DNA of 64,000 nucleotides from Amia ocellicauda (lineage: Eukaryota; Chordata; Actinopteri; Amiiformes; Amiidae), in contig NC_089863.1 in NCBI RefSeq assembly GCF_036373705.1, positions 22,070,619 through 22,134,618 of the forward strand, written 5' to 3'. The notes below the pieces were generated by a model that did not search any database, was not told where the DNA came from, and worked only from the letters and a program-made list of their open reading frames with translations. How positions within the stretch are numbered: the first letter of the stretch is position 1; each line of letters opens with the position of its first letter. A program made the position numbers and the translations under genes. Of the stretch, positions 1-8,749 are shown piece after piece.

Positions 1-296
1 TTATTAGTCTGTTGTCGATCTGCTTAATACGTACCTAGCCAATCACTACATCACAGGTGCAGAGACAATCAGTATGAAGGCGAACACGATTTCGTTAACG
101 TGTGCCCATTTACAAGTTCAATGAATGTATACATAAATAAAGCAGATCTGGGTTTTCCTCTGAAACATTAAGGACTGGTTTCATAAATGCGTCCATAAGT
201 CCATAAACGCCACAAGTGCAACGTGCACACTTTAGTTCAGTTATAACCTGCTCTATTGTAGCTGCTGTTACTGTACGATTCATCGTGATACGTGTG
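1..296. repeat. Boundary module M, upstream copy
   Basis: Direct repeat that precedes the ZP3 block and, with a small deletion, follows it (5644-5917). Further copies start at 13142, 18785, 26371, 33929, 39572, 47166 and 55551. The upstream form carries a roughly 20-bp segment near 228-250 that downstream copies lack. No coding potential or RNA gene was recognised. Each copy lies just after a tRNA-Gly(CCC)-like gene. Confidence 0.8.
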
Positions 297-795
297 GTTT
301 ATGATTCTACCAATAATGATAATAATTAAGGAGGAGCTGACAATACAGATGAATTGCTCATGAAACAGACTTCCTTTACTTCTGTAGCACGTATTGCAGT
401 AAACATATCGTCCTCTGACAAAACAAACGCCCTGACAAGCTCGTTGAGCAAGCGATGCTCACGAGGGGCATTTCATCCACGTTAAGTAAATCAACAGGCT
501 TCCAGCAATTAACGCCTTTTCCAAATGAATTCCAGACAATGCAGCTGCCCTTAGCTTTAACAATGGCTTGATTAGGTGGAATATGTGAAACAATGAATTT
601 AAACTGCAATTTGAAAGCTATAGGCACTTCAACTTATGTGAACAACATGATACAAAAATGACAGACCTAGCCCTCTAATTCACTGGATATAACAAACACA
701 TTAATAAATGTATCCAGGCATTACACACAACATACAAGCAGCAGATACCAATAGGGATGATTCAGCTGGATGTGTTAATTGAGAGATCGCCATAG
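297..795. other. ZP3 upstream region without a recognised gene
   Basis: No exon or RNA gene was recognised between module M and the ZP3 promoter. A minus-strand open frame of 83 codons (376-627) is kept in all ZP3 units, but the copies are too recent for conservation to mean anything and its product is not recognised. A CAGCTG E-box lies at 763-768. Equivalents are 13438-13936 and 34225-34723. Confidence 0.5.
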
Positions 796-829
796 CAGCT
801 GTTTGTTATTTATGTCTAGCCCTATATAG
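796..829 (+). promoter_or_regulatory. Putative ZP3 promoter: E-box and TATA box
   Basis: CAGCTG (796-801) lies 22 bp before a TATA-like stretch, tatatag (823-829), about 150 bp ahead of the ZP3 start codon. Egg-coat genes of vertebrates are known to use E-boxes bound by the oocyte factor FIGLA together with a nearby TATA box; the assignment here is inference from spacing. A CACGTG lies further down at about 959-964. Copies lie at 13937-13970 and 34724-34757. Confidence 0.5.
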
Positions 830-978
830 AGCAGGAGCAGTGCCCTAGTGATTATCACTTTCCGGGCTAGTGTGTCTGTGAGTGAACTGGGGGTTTAGTG
901 GTTATTGCAGAGGCATTGCAGTGCTGTTGTTTAATCCTCTCTTTCCAGTGGCGTTGTCACGTGCTTGTTCTGTGTGCA

Positions 979-3364
979 ATGAAGCTGATCTGCATTGCTC
1001 TCTGCCTCTGTGTAGGAGTATTATTCCCTACACCGGTCTTTGCCGACAGTGACAATGAGACTTCAAAGGAATCCTCCGATATCAAGACGCTGTCCAAGCA
1101 CTACCGCATTCTCCCCATGTTCATCCAGGCGTCGGCTCCTCTGGTAGACCCAAAGAAACTCCGGCCGGCCACTGGCAGCAAGCCCATGCCGGATGACCTG
1201 AGGCGCATCCTGTTCCCCGGTGACAACCTGCGGAAAGGTGTGCATCCCAAGAAGGTCCAGAACCGAGGCGTTGCAGTGTGGGGAGACTACAGTAAGATGT
1301 ACGTGGCAGTGCATAAGAACATCAACGGCTTCAGGTGCAGGCCTTCGGAGCTCATGCTGGGGAGCTGCGCCGTCCGTAAGACCACTGAGCACTACTACTA
1401 CTTCATCTACGGGCTGAACGAGTGTGGGAACAAGCGATCGGTAAGTAGCCGTGTGGTTTCACAGATTTGCACTGTTCCATGCTATGTGTTTTCTGGGAAG
1501 TAGTGATAGCTGGATAGCCGTGATGCTGGTTCCTGTATCTTATTGGCTCATCCCTCTTCCATGGTGTCAAACTTAATCCTGTAGATCATTAATGGCCGAC
1601 TGGTGTACTCCAACACTCTGCGCTACTCCCCTCCAACTTCTTCACACCCAGTAATCCGGGGTGTGTCCTTCACTGTGCCCATCCAGCTTGTCTACAACCG
1701 GTATGGATTTGTTTCATCTGAGCAGTAATTGGAGGCAATTGGCTGCCTCCTTCCTGATCTGCTCTGCTGTACTGCCTTTGCAGGTTTCACTATTCCTACA
1801 AGATTGGCTACCAGCCCACATTCCCCCAGCATGGCAGCACCCTTCCAGGCATGGACAAATCTGCCTTCTTCAGAGAGCTGAAGAACAGACATGGCTACAT
1901 CCTGGTCACCACCAATGGTACGGTATCTGTAACTTTGCTGGCTGCTTGTGTGGGGGGTGTGTGTGCATGGATGCATAACCCTGCCCTGCTTCCACAGAGC
2001 AGTGGATCAGACTCTCCCCAAAGAACATCTACTACCTGGGTCAGCCCATGTACTTCCAGGCCACAGGCTACTTTGCCACTGAAGGGCAGCGGCTGTTCAT
2101 CCAGTCCTGCTATGCCACGGCCTCTCCAGATCGGCACTCCAAGCCCAGGTTCACCGTGATTGACAACTTTGGGTAAGGCCGTATTCTTGGTGGCTTAACC
2201 AGCTTTCACCCCGTCTTCTGGTCAAGATGCCAATGTCTCTGCTTGCCCACAGGTGCCTGGTAGACAGCAAGGCTGATGGGTGCCAGTCCAGGTTCGTGCC
2301 GTACACGAGGAAGGACGTTCTCCGCTTCACCATCGACGCCTTCCTGTTTCAGAAGACCCTGTCCGAGGTATCCAATGCATGCTGCTACGATGGAACCCAC
2401 TGTGTGACTTTTCAACCATTGCTGAGCCAAGATCTATAGGAAGCCTTTTCCCGAGGATGTGGGAGAACCTTTTTATAGTGACTTGAAGCCAACCCTCCCT
2501 GTTTGTTGTCTGCTCCCCTTCAGCATGTGATGACTGAGCTGTACATGCACTGCACCATGACTGTGGCAGAACATGTGACTCCAGGCACCAAATCCTGCAC
2601 CTACAACCGAAAAGCTAAAAGGTACCTCTATTGCAGCAGCCTGCTGCTAGGGGGAAAAAAACAGGCCTGTGACCCTCTCCTCTTGTGAACAGGTGGGAGG
2701 AGCTGTATGGGAACCATGCTGTGTGCACGTGCTGTGACTCCAGGTGTGCTGGGGACCGTGCGGAAGGTGGGTGTACTGGTGCTATGAATCTTGCCTCCGT
2801 TCTTTGACTGTCTTGCGAGTACTTCGACTTGCACTCCCTCTATACCCAGCATGCAAATGGCTCCGATTCTGGCACTGCAGGATTGTTTGCTCCATATTGT
2901 ATTGCTTTGGCTTGGCTTCCACACACGTCCTATTGGCTGTTTGTGTTCTTAATCCGTTACTCCTCAAACCTTCTGCATCTGTATCTCCACCAGGTCAGAG
3001 GAGCGGCCTAGTGACCAGTCACCTGCTGCCCTTGGAGCATCCCGGTGCTAAAATGGACTCGGCGGAAGGAGCCCATTGGTCAGGGGAAGATGTGGTTCCA
3101 GGATTGGGGTCCCATGCTGAAGGAGAAGCTAGGCAAGTGGACTCTCGGCCAGAGGAGTCTGCAGCAGTTGACGGTCCACCAGCGGTAGAGGTGGATGCCT
3201 GGGATGACTCTGAAGAGAGAACCGTGGCATCGGAGGACTATGCAGCTGAACTGTTTAAAGGTGAGGAGTCGTCTTGGGTGAGCTTTCAGGATGAGGATGA
3301 AGATGAGCGAGGGGAGTTCCATAGAGAGGAGACTGACGAGGAGGATGAACGATTCCCAGTGTAA
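979..3364 (+). CDS. zp3: Zona pellucida sperm-binding protein 3-like, copy 1
   Basis: Egg-coat (zona/chorion) glycoprotein of the ZP3 family, secreted by oocyte or liver and polymerised through its ZP module. Coding exons are 979-1440, 1585-1700, 1784-1917, 1998-2172, 2253-2367, 2524-2621, 2693-2766 and 2994-3364, all with GT-AG borders and matching phases, giving 514 residues. The ATG at 979 opens a signal peptide (about 1-22); in-frame codons before it lack one. An N-E-T sequon is at 26. ZP-N spans about 95-193, with C130 and C149 as the conserved inner pair; W101 and L189 stand where the outer C1 and C4 are expected. ZP-C runs from 194, with a GCLVD motif at 296-300 and a CTCC cluster at 378-381. 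There is no transmembrane segment; the tail after 440 is strongly acidic. R-K-A-K-R at 363-367 is furin-like but sits before the last cysteines. Which ZP3 paralogue it is cannot be settled here. Confidence 0.9.
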
Positions 3365-3503
3365 CAGGATGGCTGGCAGGTAAGGGTCTTCCTCTCCTAG
3401 TGCTCCACTGCTTTGTTGCCCAGGCTACAGTGCTCATCTGCTCCTTCTCTCCCCAGGTCCCGGAGGAATTCCAGTGTCTGCTTGTTGCAGTGGAACCAAT
3501 AAA
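3365..3503 (+). promoter_or_regulatory. ZP3 3' UTR with an intron and poly(A) signal
   Basis: Fifteen bases after the stop a consensus donor (gtaagg, 3380) and an acceptor after a pyrimidine tract (3456) define a 77-bp intron in the 3' UTR. AATAAA follows at 3498-3503, with T-rich sequence after it. The junction is close enough to the stop that nonsense-mediated decay would not be expected. Copies: 16506-16644 and 37293-37431. Confidence 0.65.
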
Positions 3504-3881
3504 CCTTCAAAATGCATCTGGGTCTCCTCTTTATTCCAATGCACAGCTACCAGTACTTCTGACATGAGGTCCCTATTCTGAGGCCCTGTCAAAGGTGTGC
3601 AGTGGCCTATGATGACATGGGCTGAGTCCAGTTTATTGTAGACTGCATGTGGCACAGGGTTCTACCTGCATGTCTTGACACCTGTTCTGATATTTCAGAC
3701 TTGCTGCCGTTGCTGGTATTCCAACTGATGGAGGTTATGGGGACCTTTTTCTACAAACAGTAGTGCTTGATTAATTGGAGTCCATCTATAGCCAACCTCT
3801 CTGACGCTCAAAGCAATCGCGCAGTCCACAACCCTAGCCGGTACTTTTGCATCGGTATCCTTAATATTCTATCCTCAAAGG
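3504..3881. other. ZP3 downstream flank, nothing recognised
   Basis: Unique-looking sequence after the poly(A) signal. No exon, RNA gene or transposon end was recognised. Equivalents are 16645-17022 and 37432-37809. Confidence 0.5.
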
Positions 3882-3975
3882 CTGCTGTCTCAAAAGAGTG
3901 AGCGGTGAAGGAGCTGGACTCGAAGTCCAATGGGGTTGCCACCGTGAGCAACATTTGAACCTGTGTGGGTGCAAG
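3882..3975 (+). pseudogene. tRNA-Ser(CGA)-like relic, U1
   Basis: The stretch ggactcgaagtccaatgggg (3915-3934) matches the anticodon arm of vertebrate tRNA-Ser(CGA). It follows a degraded D-arm and is followed by a long variable arm and a broken T-arm ending near 3973. The acceptor stem does not pair convincingly. Confidence 0.5.
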
Positions 3976-4470
3976 CATCTCCTTCATTGTTGTTGCTTGT
4001 TTCTAGCTGCTTTCCTGGTGGTGGTTAGCGTTCTTTACCTCCCCTAGATTCTTTCACATGATTCACTCTGCAGAGCGTGGCTGTCAAAATGGTGTCCAAA
4101 CATTTTTAATGCTCTCTCTCGTTTAACACTTAGTAGACGAGGGGTATGAATTGGATTAAATGAAATCTAAACCCTGCTGTGTCAAGTGAGAGAAATACAT
4201 CAGGCAAGCACAAATCTATGGGCTGCCAACTGTAACCACCGAGCCCTTTTGCTTCAGAGTGTCCTTTTTCACAGACTGTATTTTTCCAGGTTTAATAAAT
4301 CCTTAAGTAGTTTACCCACATTTCTATATAATGATAAATCTCTACATTTTGAGAAATAGTTTGACTAAATGCTTAGTTTGCAAAGCCCATATTTTGGATG
4401 TATCTACACCGTTAACTTTGAAATAAATATTTAACCTGATCTGGGAGACCCCAAATAAATCTATAGCTTT
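3976..4470. other. Region without recognised gene, U1
   Basis: AT-rich spacer between the Ser relic and the LINE fragment. No coding or RNA signal was recognised. Equivalents are 17117-17611 and 37904-38398. Confidence 0.4.
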
Positions 4471-4712
4471 GCCCCATCGTGCCTGTTTTGGTGTCTATTT
4501 AATAATGAAGTGATCCAAGGATCCTATCGAGTCTGGTTTTGAATGTTCCCACATTTTCAGCTTCAACCACATCACTGGGGAGTTTTTTCCAGATATGTGC
4601 CAAAAATCTGGGGAAAGAAAATTAAAATTTCTTTCAACATTGATTGCTTTGTGTAGTGTCGTTTTCAGCACAGTCCTCAAATCCTGTTGTCCTTGTCGCC
4701 AGAACGGGTGAG
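4471..4712 (-). mobile_element. LINE 3'-end fragment (CR1/L2-like), U1
   Basis: On the minus strand a 61-codon frame (4495-4680) ends in a sequence resembling the C-terminus of the full LINE below (FW-I-KNSP, WEHSKPDSIGSLDH), followed by a 3' UTR with the same aagtgatcc and cacgatgggg words. It belongs to a related but distinct element, truncated at its 5' end. It is followed by an inverted tRNA-Leu/Phe cassette. Confidence 0.65.
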
Positions 4713-4744
4713 TGTGTGTTCCTGGGTGGTAAAAAAAATCCCTT

Positions 4745-4792
4745 GTCAGAAGTGGGATTCAAAGCCAAGCCTCCAAAGGAGGCCATCCTGAC
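4745..4792 (-). pseudogene. tRNA-Leu remnant lacking the anticodon arm, U1
   Basis: On the minus strand gtcaggatggc is joined straight to the T-arm part of a Leu-CAG-type tRNA and its 3' acceptor (cttctgaca). The D-loop, anticodon and variable arms are gone. It is the inverted, decayed counterpart of the tRNA-Leu genes in the B repeat. Confidence 0.65.
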
Positions 4793-4921
4793 TTGATTTG
4801 CTGTGTTCATATTAAGAAATTCCCTATGTCTTGAACAAAAAATAATAATTTTTCAATGACTGTGTTCTGCCAGGGCTTCTTTCACTTTGACTTCTGGGAT
4901 CATGATACCATTTCACAATTG

Positions 4922-4994
4922 GCTGAAATAGCTCATTTGGGACAGTGTTAAACTGAAGAGCTAAAGGTCCCTGGGTTGATCCTGAGTGTTGGCA
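4922..4994 (+). pseudogene. tRNA-Phe(GAA)-like relic, U1
   Basis: The 73-base stretch starts gctgaaatagctc and holds the Phe anticodon region (aactgaagagc, anticodon GAA). The acceptor ends (gctgaaa, tgttggca) pair only in part, and the T-loop is shortened and lacks TTC-A. It lies opposite in direction to the B-repeat Phe copies. Confidence 0.6.
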
Positions 4995-5072
4995 TTTTAC
5001 AAGGAATTTCTTCAGAAAGCACAAGTAACCCTTATATTGCACAGGTGTGCAGATCAGTGTGGTAGAATTCAA

Positions 5073-5480
5073 AAGGAAAGGAAATGTTGCTGCACCTTAA
5101 GTAGCTCCCACTCGTGAATAGTTACAGGAATTGTCACATCCGCTCTTGAACTTGAAATGGATGCATACGAACTCCTGTGAAATAACACGGGATGGAATAC
5201 TACCTTTTCTCTACTGCAGCAGAATATGACTACCTATTGTGCAGATGACTGTGTCAATCGTTTCCACAAGAGGGCTTGTGTTTGTCACCAATGTGCCTCG
5301 TTTTATTACTGAAATATAACTCCCAGAAAGCATTGTCTTTGTGTTTTTGAAATTGAAAACCTCACAAAGAAATGATCCAGTCAATTGCTAAAGAAAAGTC
5401 TACCTGCTGCATTCTGGAATGAAGAAAAAAATGAGATGACAAGTGCAATCAAAGCAAGAAAGAGAGCGGGCTGTGTTAGA
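5073..5480. other. Spacer before the first Gly-CCC copy, U1
   Basis: This spacer is a diverged copy of the sequence before the terminal Gly-CCC genes (12600-12987). It shares words such as gaactcctgtgaaataacacg and tgcctcgttttat. The unit therefore holds two versions of one Gly-CCC cassette. No gene was recognised besides the tRNA. Equivalents are 18214-18621 and 39001-39408. Confidence 0.6.
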
Positions 5481-5551
5481 TGCGCCAGCTGGGAATCAAA
5501 CCCAAGTCACAAGAATGGGAATCTTGTATGATACCACTACACCACTGGTGC
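5481..5551 (-). tRNA. tRNA-Gly(CCC)-like, first copy of U1
   Basis: All arms can be folded and the anticodon loop ttcccat reads CCC. The T-stem is TTGGG/CCCAG, so both CpGs of the intact version (TCGGG/CCCGG) have become T-A pairs, and the T-loop is TTTGATT instead of TTCGATT. One acceptor mismatch (A3-C70) is present. Activity is doubtful because the B-box is altered. Confidence 0.6.
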
Positions 5552-5643
5552 TGCTGGGGAGCTCTGGCTTGTGTCCTTGAAGCAAATTCACAAGACCTAT
5601 AGAAAGCGTCCCATGGGGCAAGATGATGTCTTAATGATTATCC

Positions 5644-5917
5644 TTATTAGTCTGCAGTCGATCTGCTTAATACGTACCTAGCCAATCACTACATCACAGG
5701 TGCAGAGACAATCAGTATGAAGGCGAACACGATTTCGTTAACGTGTGCCCATTTACAAGTTCAATGAATGTATACATAAATAAAGCAGATCTGGGTTTTC
5801 CTCTGAAACATTAAGGACTGGTTTCATAAATGCGTCCATAAGTCCATAAACGCCACGAGTGCAACGTGCAACTCTATTGTAGCTGCTGTTACTGTACGAT
5901 TCATCGTGATACGTGTG
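5644..5917. repeat. Boundary module M, downstream copy
   Basis: Second member of the direct-repeat pair around the ZP3 block. It differs from the upstream copy by gcag instead of gttg near 5654 and by lacking the segment seen at 228-250. After acgtgtg it continues into the hAT remnant. Equivalents are 18785-19058 and 39572-39845. Confidence 0.8.
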
Positions 5918-5945
5918 TGTTTTATTTCAGCTGTAACTCGCCCTG

Positions 5946-6670
5946 GTTAAGCACGTCTACGGTGTAATTTAAAAATATTACAGAAATTGTCGTTTGCAGT
6001 TACAAATCTGTAGTAAGAGTAATACGTTAAGGGAGTCATGTTCAGCAATTTAAAATACAAATCTACTAGCACATATCTTGATAAAGATTACAATAATAAC
6101 AATAATAATAATACATAGCAAATATTTATTTTAGTGTTGCACATGGAAAGTTTTCTTACAGTAACTTCTGAATATAATGTTGTCTATACCCTTTTAGCTA
6201 TTCGTAATATCTCTTAACAGAAACTTGTATATTTTTAGCTGTCTCCAATCATCTAAAGCATACAGAATAAGACAGCCACAAAAGTCCTTTCCACACCAGG
6301 CTCTATCGCTCGTAGTGTTGCTTTCTGTCACTGTCTTTAAAACGAGACACAAACCAAACCCACAATCGCTCCGCTCCTCCCACATCAGGGCGTGGACTTC
6401 CGACACTGGCCTGGTTTTCCTGTGGCGCTTTATTAGAACAGCAAGAGATAACAGTATGTTTCTGTCTTTATTCGACCGCATGTGTGGGTGTAACTTTGTA
6501 ATTGTTTAATGAGGTCCTGCAACGTTTGGGGTGAAATGCAAAGTAATCTAATAGTAAAGTAACTAATTACTTTGCCCAGAGAGTAATAAGTAAAGTATCT
6601 TGTTACTGTTTATATGAGTAAAGAATACAATGTAATACATTTCTTTTTGTGAGTAACGACACCATCACTG
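5946..6670 (+). mobile_element. hAT-type non-autonomous element, 5'-truncated, U1
   Basis: Matches the inner part and right end of the complete elements of the B repeat. It keeps the right terminus (gagtaacgac...cactg) and the ctcttttc target copy at 6671-6678, but its left end is replaced by module M. It holds no transposase. Open frames inside it are accidental. Confidence 0.65.
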
Positions 6671-6746
6671 CTCTTTTCTATCTCGTTTTGCATGTATGTT
6701 TGTTGTTGACAGAGATACAAAGTTTGAGAAAAGACAGGCTGGCATT

Positions 6747-6818
6747 GGGGATGTAGCTCAGTGGTAGAGCGCATGCTTTGCATGTATGAGGTCCCGAGTT
6801 CAGTCCTCGGCATCTCCA
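6747..6818 (+). tRNA. tRNA-Ala(TGC), U1
   Basis: 72 bases; acceptor GGGGATG/CATCTCC pairs, the anticodon loop tttgcat reads TGC and the T-stem CCGAG/CTCGG pairs. The T-loop is TTCAGTC, with G at the otherwise conserved A58. A TTTT terminator follows at 6826-6829. Confidence 0.85.
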
Positions 6819-7021
6819 GACTGTCTTTTAATGGAGCCCGTGCACTATGTCATTGGATGCACATAGCAAGTACCGAACAAATCGGGAGGCCGTGATTCAT
6901 CGGTCACACTAGCATGGGCCTTTTCGGCACTCTCTCCCAGCATTCGTCCGAGAAACAGCGTGTGTATGTATTCATTGTGAGAAGTGAAACAATGGGCCGG
7001 ATTGCAAGCTGGTTCTGTATA

Positions 7022-7946
7022 CACTCACCTAAAGGATTATTAGGAACACCATACTAATACTGTGTTTGACCCCCTTTCACCTTCAGAACTGCCTTAATTC
7101 CACATGGCATTGATTCAACAAGGTGCTGAAAGCATTCTTTAGAAATGTTGGCCCATATTGATAGGATAGCATCTTGCAGTTGATGGAGATTTGTGGGATG
7201 CACATCCAGGGCACGAAGCTCCCGTTCCACCACATCCCAAAGATGCTCTATTGGGTTGAGATCTGGTGACTGTGGGGGCCAGTTTAGTACAGTGAACTCA
7301 TTGTCATGTTCAAGAAACCAATTTGAAATGATTCGACCTTTGTGACATGGTGCATTATCCTGCTGGAAGTAGCCATCAGAGGATGGGTACATGGTGGTCA
7401 TAAAGGGATGGACATGGTCAGAAACAATGCTCAGGTAGGCCGTGGCATTTAAACGATGCCCAATTGGCACTAAGGGGCCTAAAGTGTGCCAAGAAAACAT
7501 CCCCCACACCATTACACCACCACCACCAGCCTGCACAGTGGTAACAAGGCATGATGGATCCATGTTCTCATTCTGATTACACCAAATTCTGACCTCTAGC
7601 ATCAACAAGGCATTTTCGCCCACAGGACTGCCGCATACTGGATGTTTTTCCCTTTTCACACCATTCTTTGTAAACCCTAGAAATGGTTGTGCGTGAAAAT
7701 CCCAGTAACTGAGCAGATTGTGAAATACTCAGACCGGCCCGTCTGGCACCAACAACCATGCCACGCTCAAAATTGCTTAAATCACCTTTCTTTCCCATTC
7801 AGACATTCAGTTTGGAGTTCAGGAGATTGTCTTGACCAGGACCACACCCCAAAATGCATTGAAGCAATTGCCATGTGATTGGTTGGTTAGATAATTGCAT
7901 TAATGAGAAATTGAACAGGTGTTCCTAATAATCCTTTAGGTGAGTG
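7022..7946 (-). mobile_element. Tc1-like transposon, internally deleted (925 bp), U1
   Basis: Terminal inverted repeats of about 29 bp (cactcacctaaaggattatt... at the left, its complement at the right) are flanked by TA on both sides, as in Tc1/mariner. The minus strand encodes an N-terminal HTH piece (7577-7798, starting MGKKGDLSNFERG) and, in another frame, the catalytic C-terminal half (7054-7659) with QQDNAPCHK and SPDLNPIEHLWD. Roughly 110 residues that link them, including the first catalytic Asp, are missing, so the transposase is dead. This copy differs from the others at several residues (for example CNQ instead of CKQ). Confidence 0.9.
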
Positions 7947-7948
7947 TA

Positions 7949-8414
7949 AGTGCGCAGGCTGTAAGATTTGGGCGCTTTAAACGGCACGGTGTACTTGAAC
8001 ATCGTCATCATCACGTTGACACACATGCCATCTAAAACGCGCGTTGTCTTTACTTGTTGGCTTGAAGTTAAACACAGACCGTCGTCAGAACAAGGGAATT
8101 AGCGGTGACAGGTGCCAGGTGTGATACATTGGAGGCACACGCACTAACACCGAGCTCATTGGCTCTACTAAGCTACTAAAAAAGAAGTGTTAACCAAGCA
8201 CCGACCGATGCGTTTTCTCCCACTGAATTGTGCACCTCGAAAGTCTACCAAATGCAGACTCCTTAAGCAAAGCATTGTCCCCCACAGGACACCGACTTAT
8301 ATGTAGACCCTCCCTCTCTCCATAATCAATCCATCAGCAAGGAACGGACCTAAATTCATGAGTAAATTACACATGCATTCAAAGCAATATGTAGAGCACG
8401 CTGTATCGGATATG

Positions 8415-8418
<4 letters not shown>
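7949..8418. other. Spacer between Tc1 and the CTA tract, U1
   Basis: No gene or transposon signal was recognised. Equivalents are 21090-21560, 28664-29135 and 41877-42346; the U3 copy differs by a few bases near 28801-28821. Confidence 0.4.

Positions 8419-8419
<1 letters not shown>

Positions 8420-8498
<79 letters not shown>
8420..8498. repeat. (CTA)n microsatellite, U1 (about 26 repeats)
   Basis: Pure CTA tract of 79 bp. Its minus strand reads as a run of valines in one frame, which is an artefact of the repeat. Confidence 0.95.
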
Positions 8499-8546
8499 CA
8501 ATAATAATTTAAAGAGGAGCGTTTCACCACCCGCCTTGAAAGCAGC

Positions 8547-8618
8547 GAGCTCTTGTGGCAAGGGTAGCACGTCTGACTCTAGATCACAAGGGTGCGTGTT
8601 CAAATGACGTCGGGGTCA
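8547..8618 (+). pseudogene. tRNA-Trp-like relic with anticodon CTA, U1
   Basis: 72 bases match the vertebrate tRNA-Trp pattern (gggtagca, gtctgactc, gcgtgttcaaat, cggggtca). The anticodon loop is ctctaga, so the anticodon at 8579-8581 is CTA, which would pair with the amber codon UAG, instead of CCA. The acceptor (G3-G70, T7-C66), D-stem and one base each of the anticodon and T-stems mismatch, so it is probably inactive. Confidence 0.7.
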
Positions 8619-8749
8619 GTGTTTTGTACACCAGCAGTAACCAGTAAACTAAGGTTGCATGAGTAATTGCACAGCTGACAGTGTAAAGTGCTTACCACCT
8701 TGTCGTTGATCTTGCAAAAAGGTAAACAGAAGTATTTTCAAGTTGCCAC

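Noticed and set aside
376-627. 83-codon minus-strand frame upstream of each ZP3 copy
   Set aside because: No recognised family, and its presence in all ZP3 units only reflects recent duplication.
1063-1392. 109-codon minus-strand frame inside ZP3 exon 1
   Set aside because: A shadow of the ZP3 coding strand, with no features of its own.
2744-3364. A continuous 206-codon frame at the ZP3 3' end as a separate gene
   Set aside because: Its first part is intron; splice borders at 2766 and 2994 show that only the last 371 bases are the ZP3 terminal exon.
6194-6509. Opposed 94-95 codon frames repeated in several units
   Set aside because: They lie inside the non-autonomous hAT element, which has no transposase; B-type copies break the frames.
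8379-8603. Minus-strand frame with a long valine run
   Set aside because: It is the translation of the CTA microsatellite, with frame length set by repeat number; it is not a gene.
8547-8618. A working amber-suppressor tRNA
   Set aside because: Mismatches in the acceptor, D, anticodon and T stems make function unlikely; it is kept as a relic of interest.
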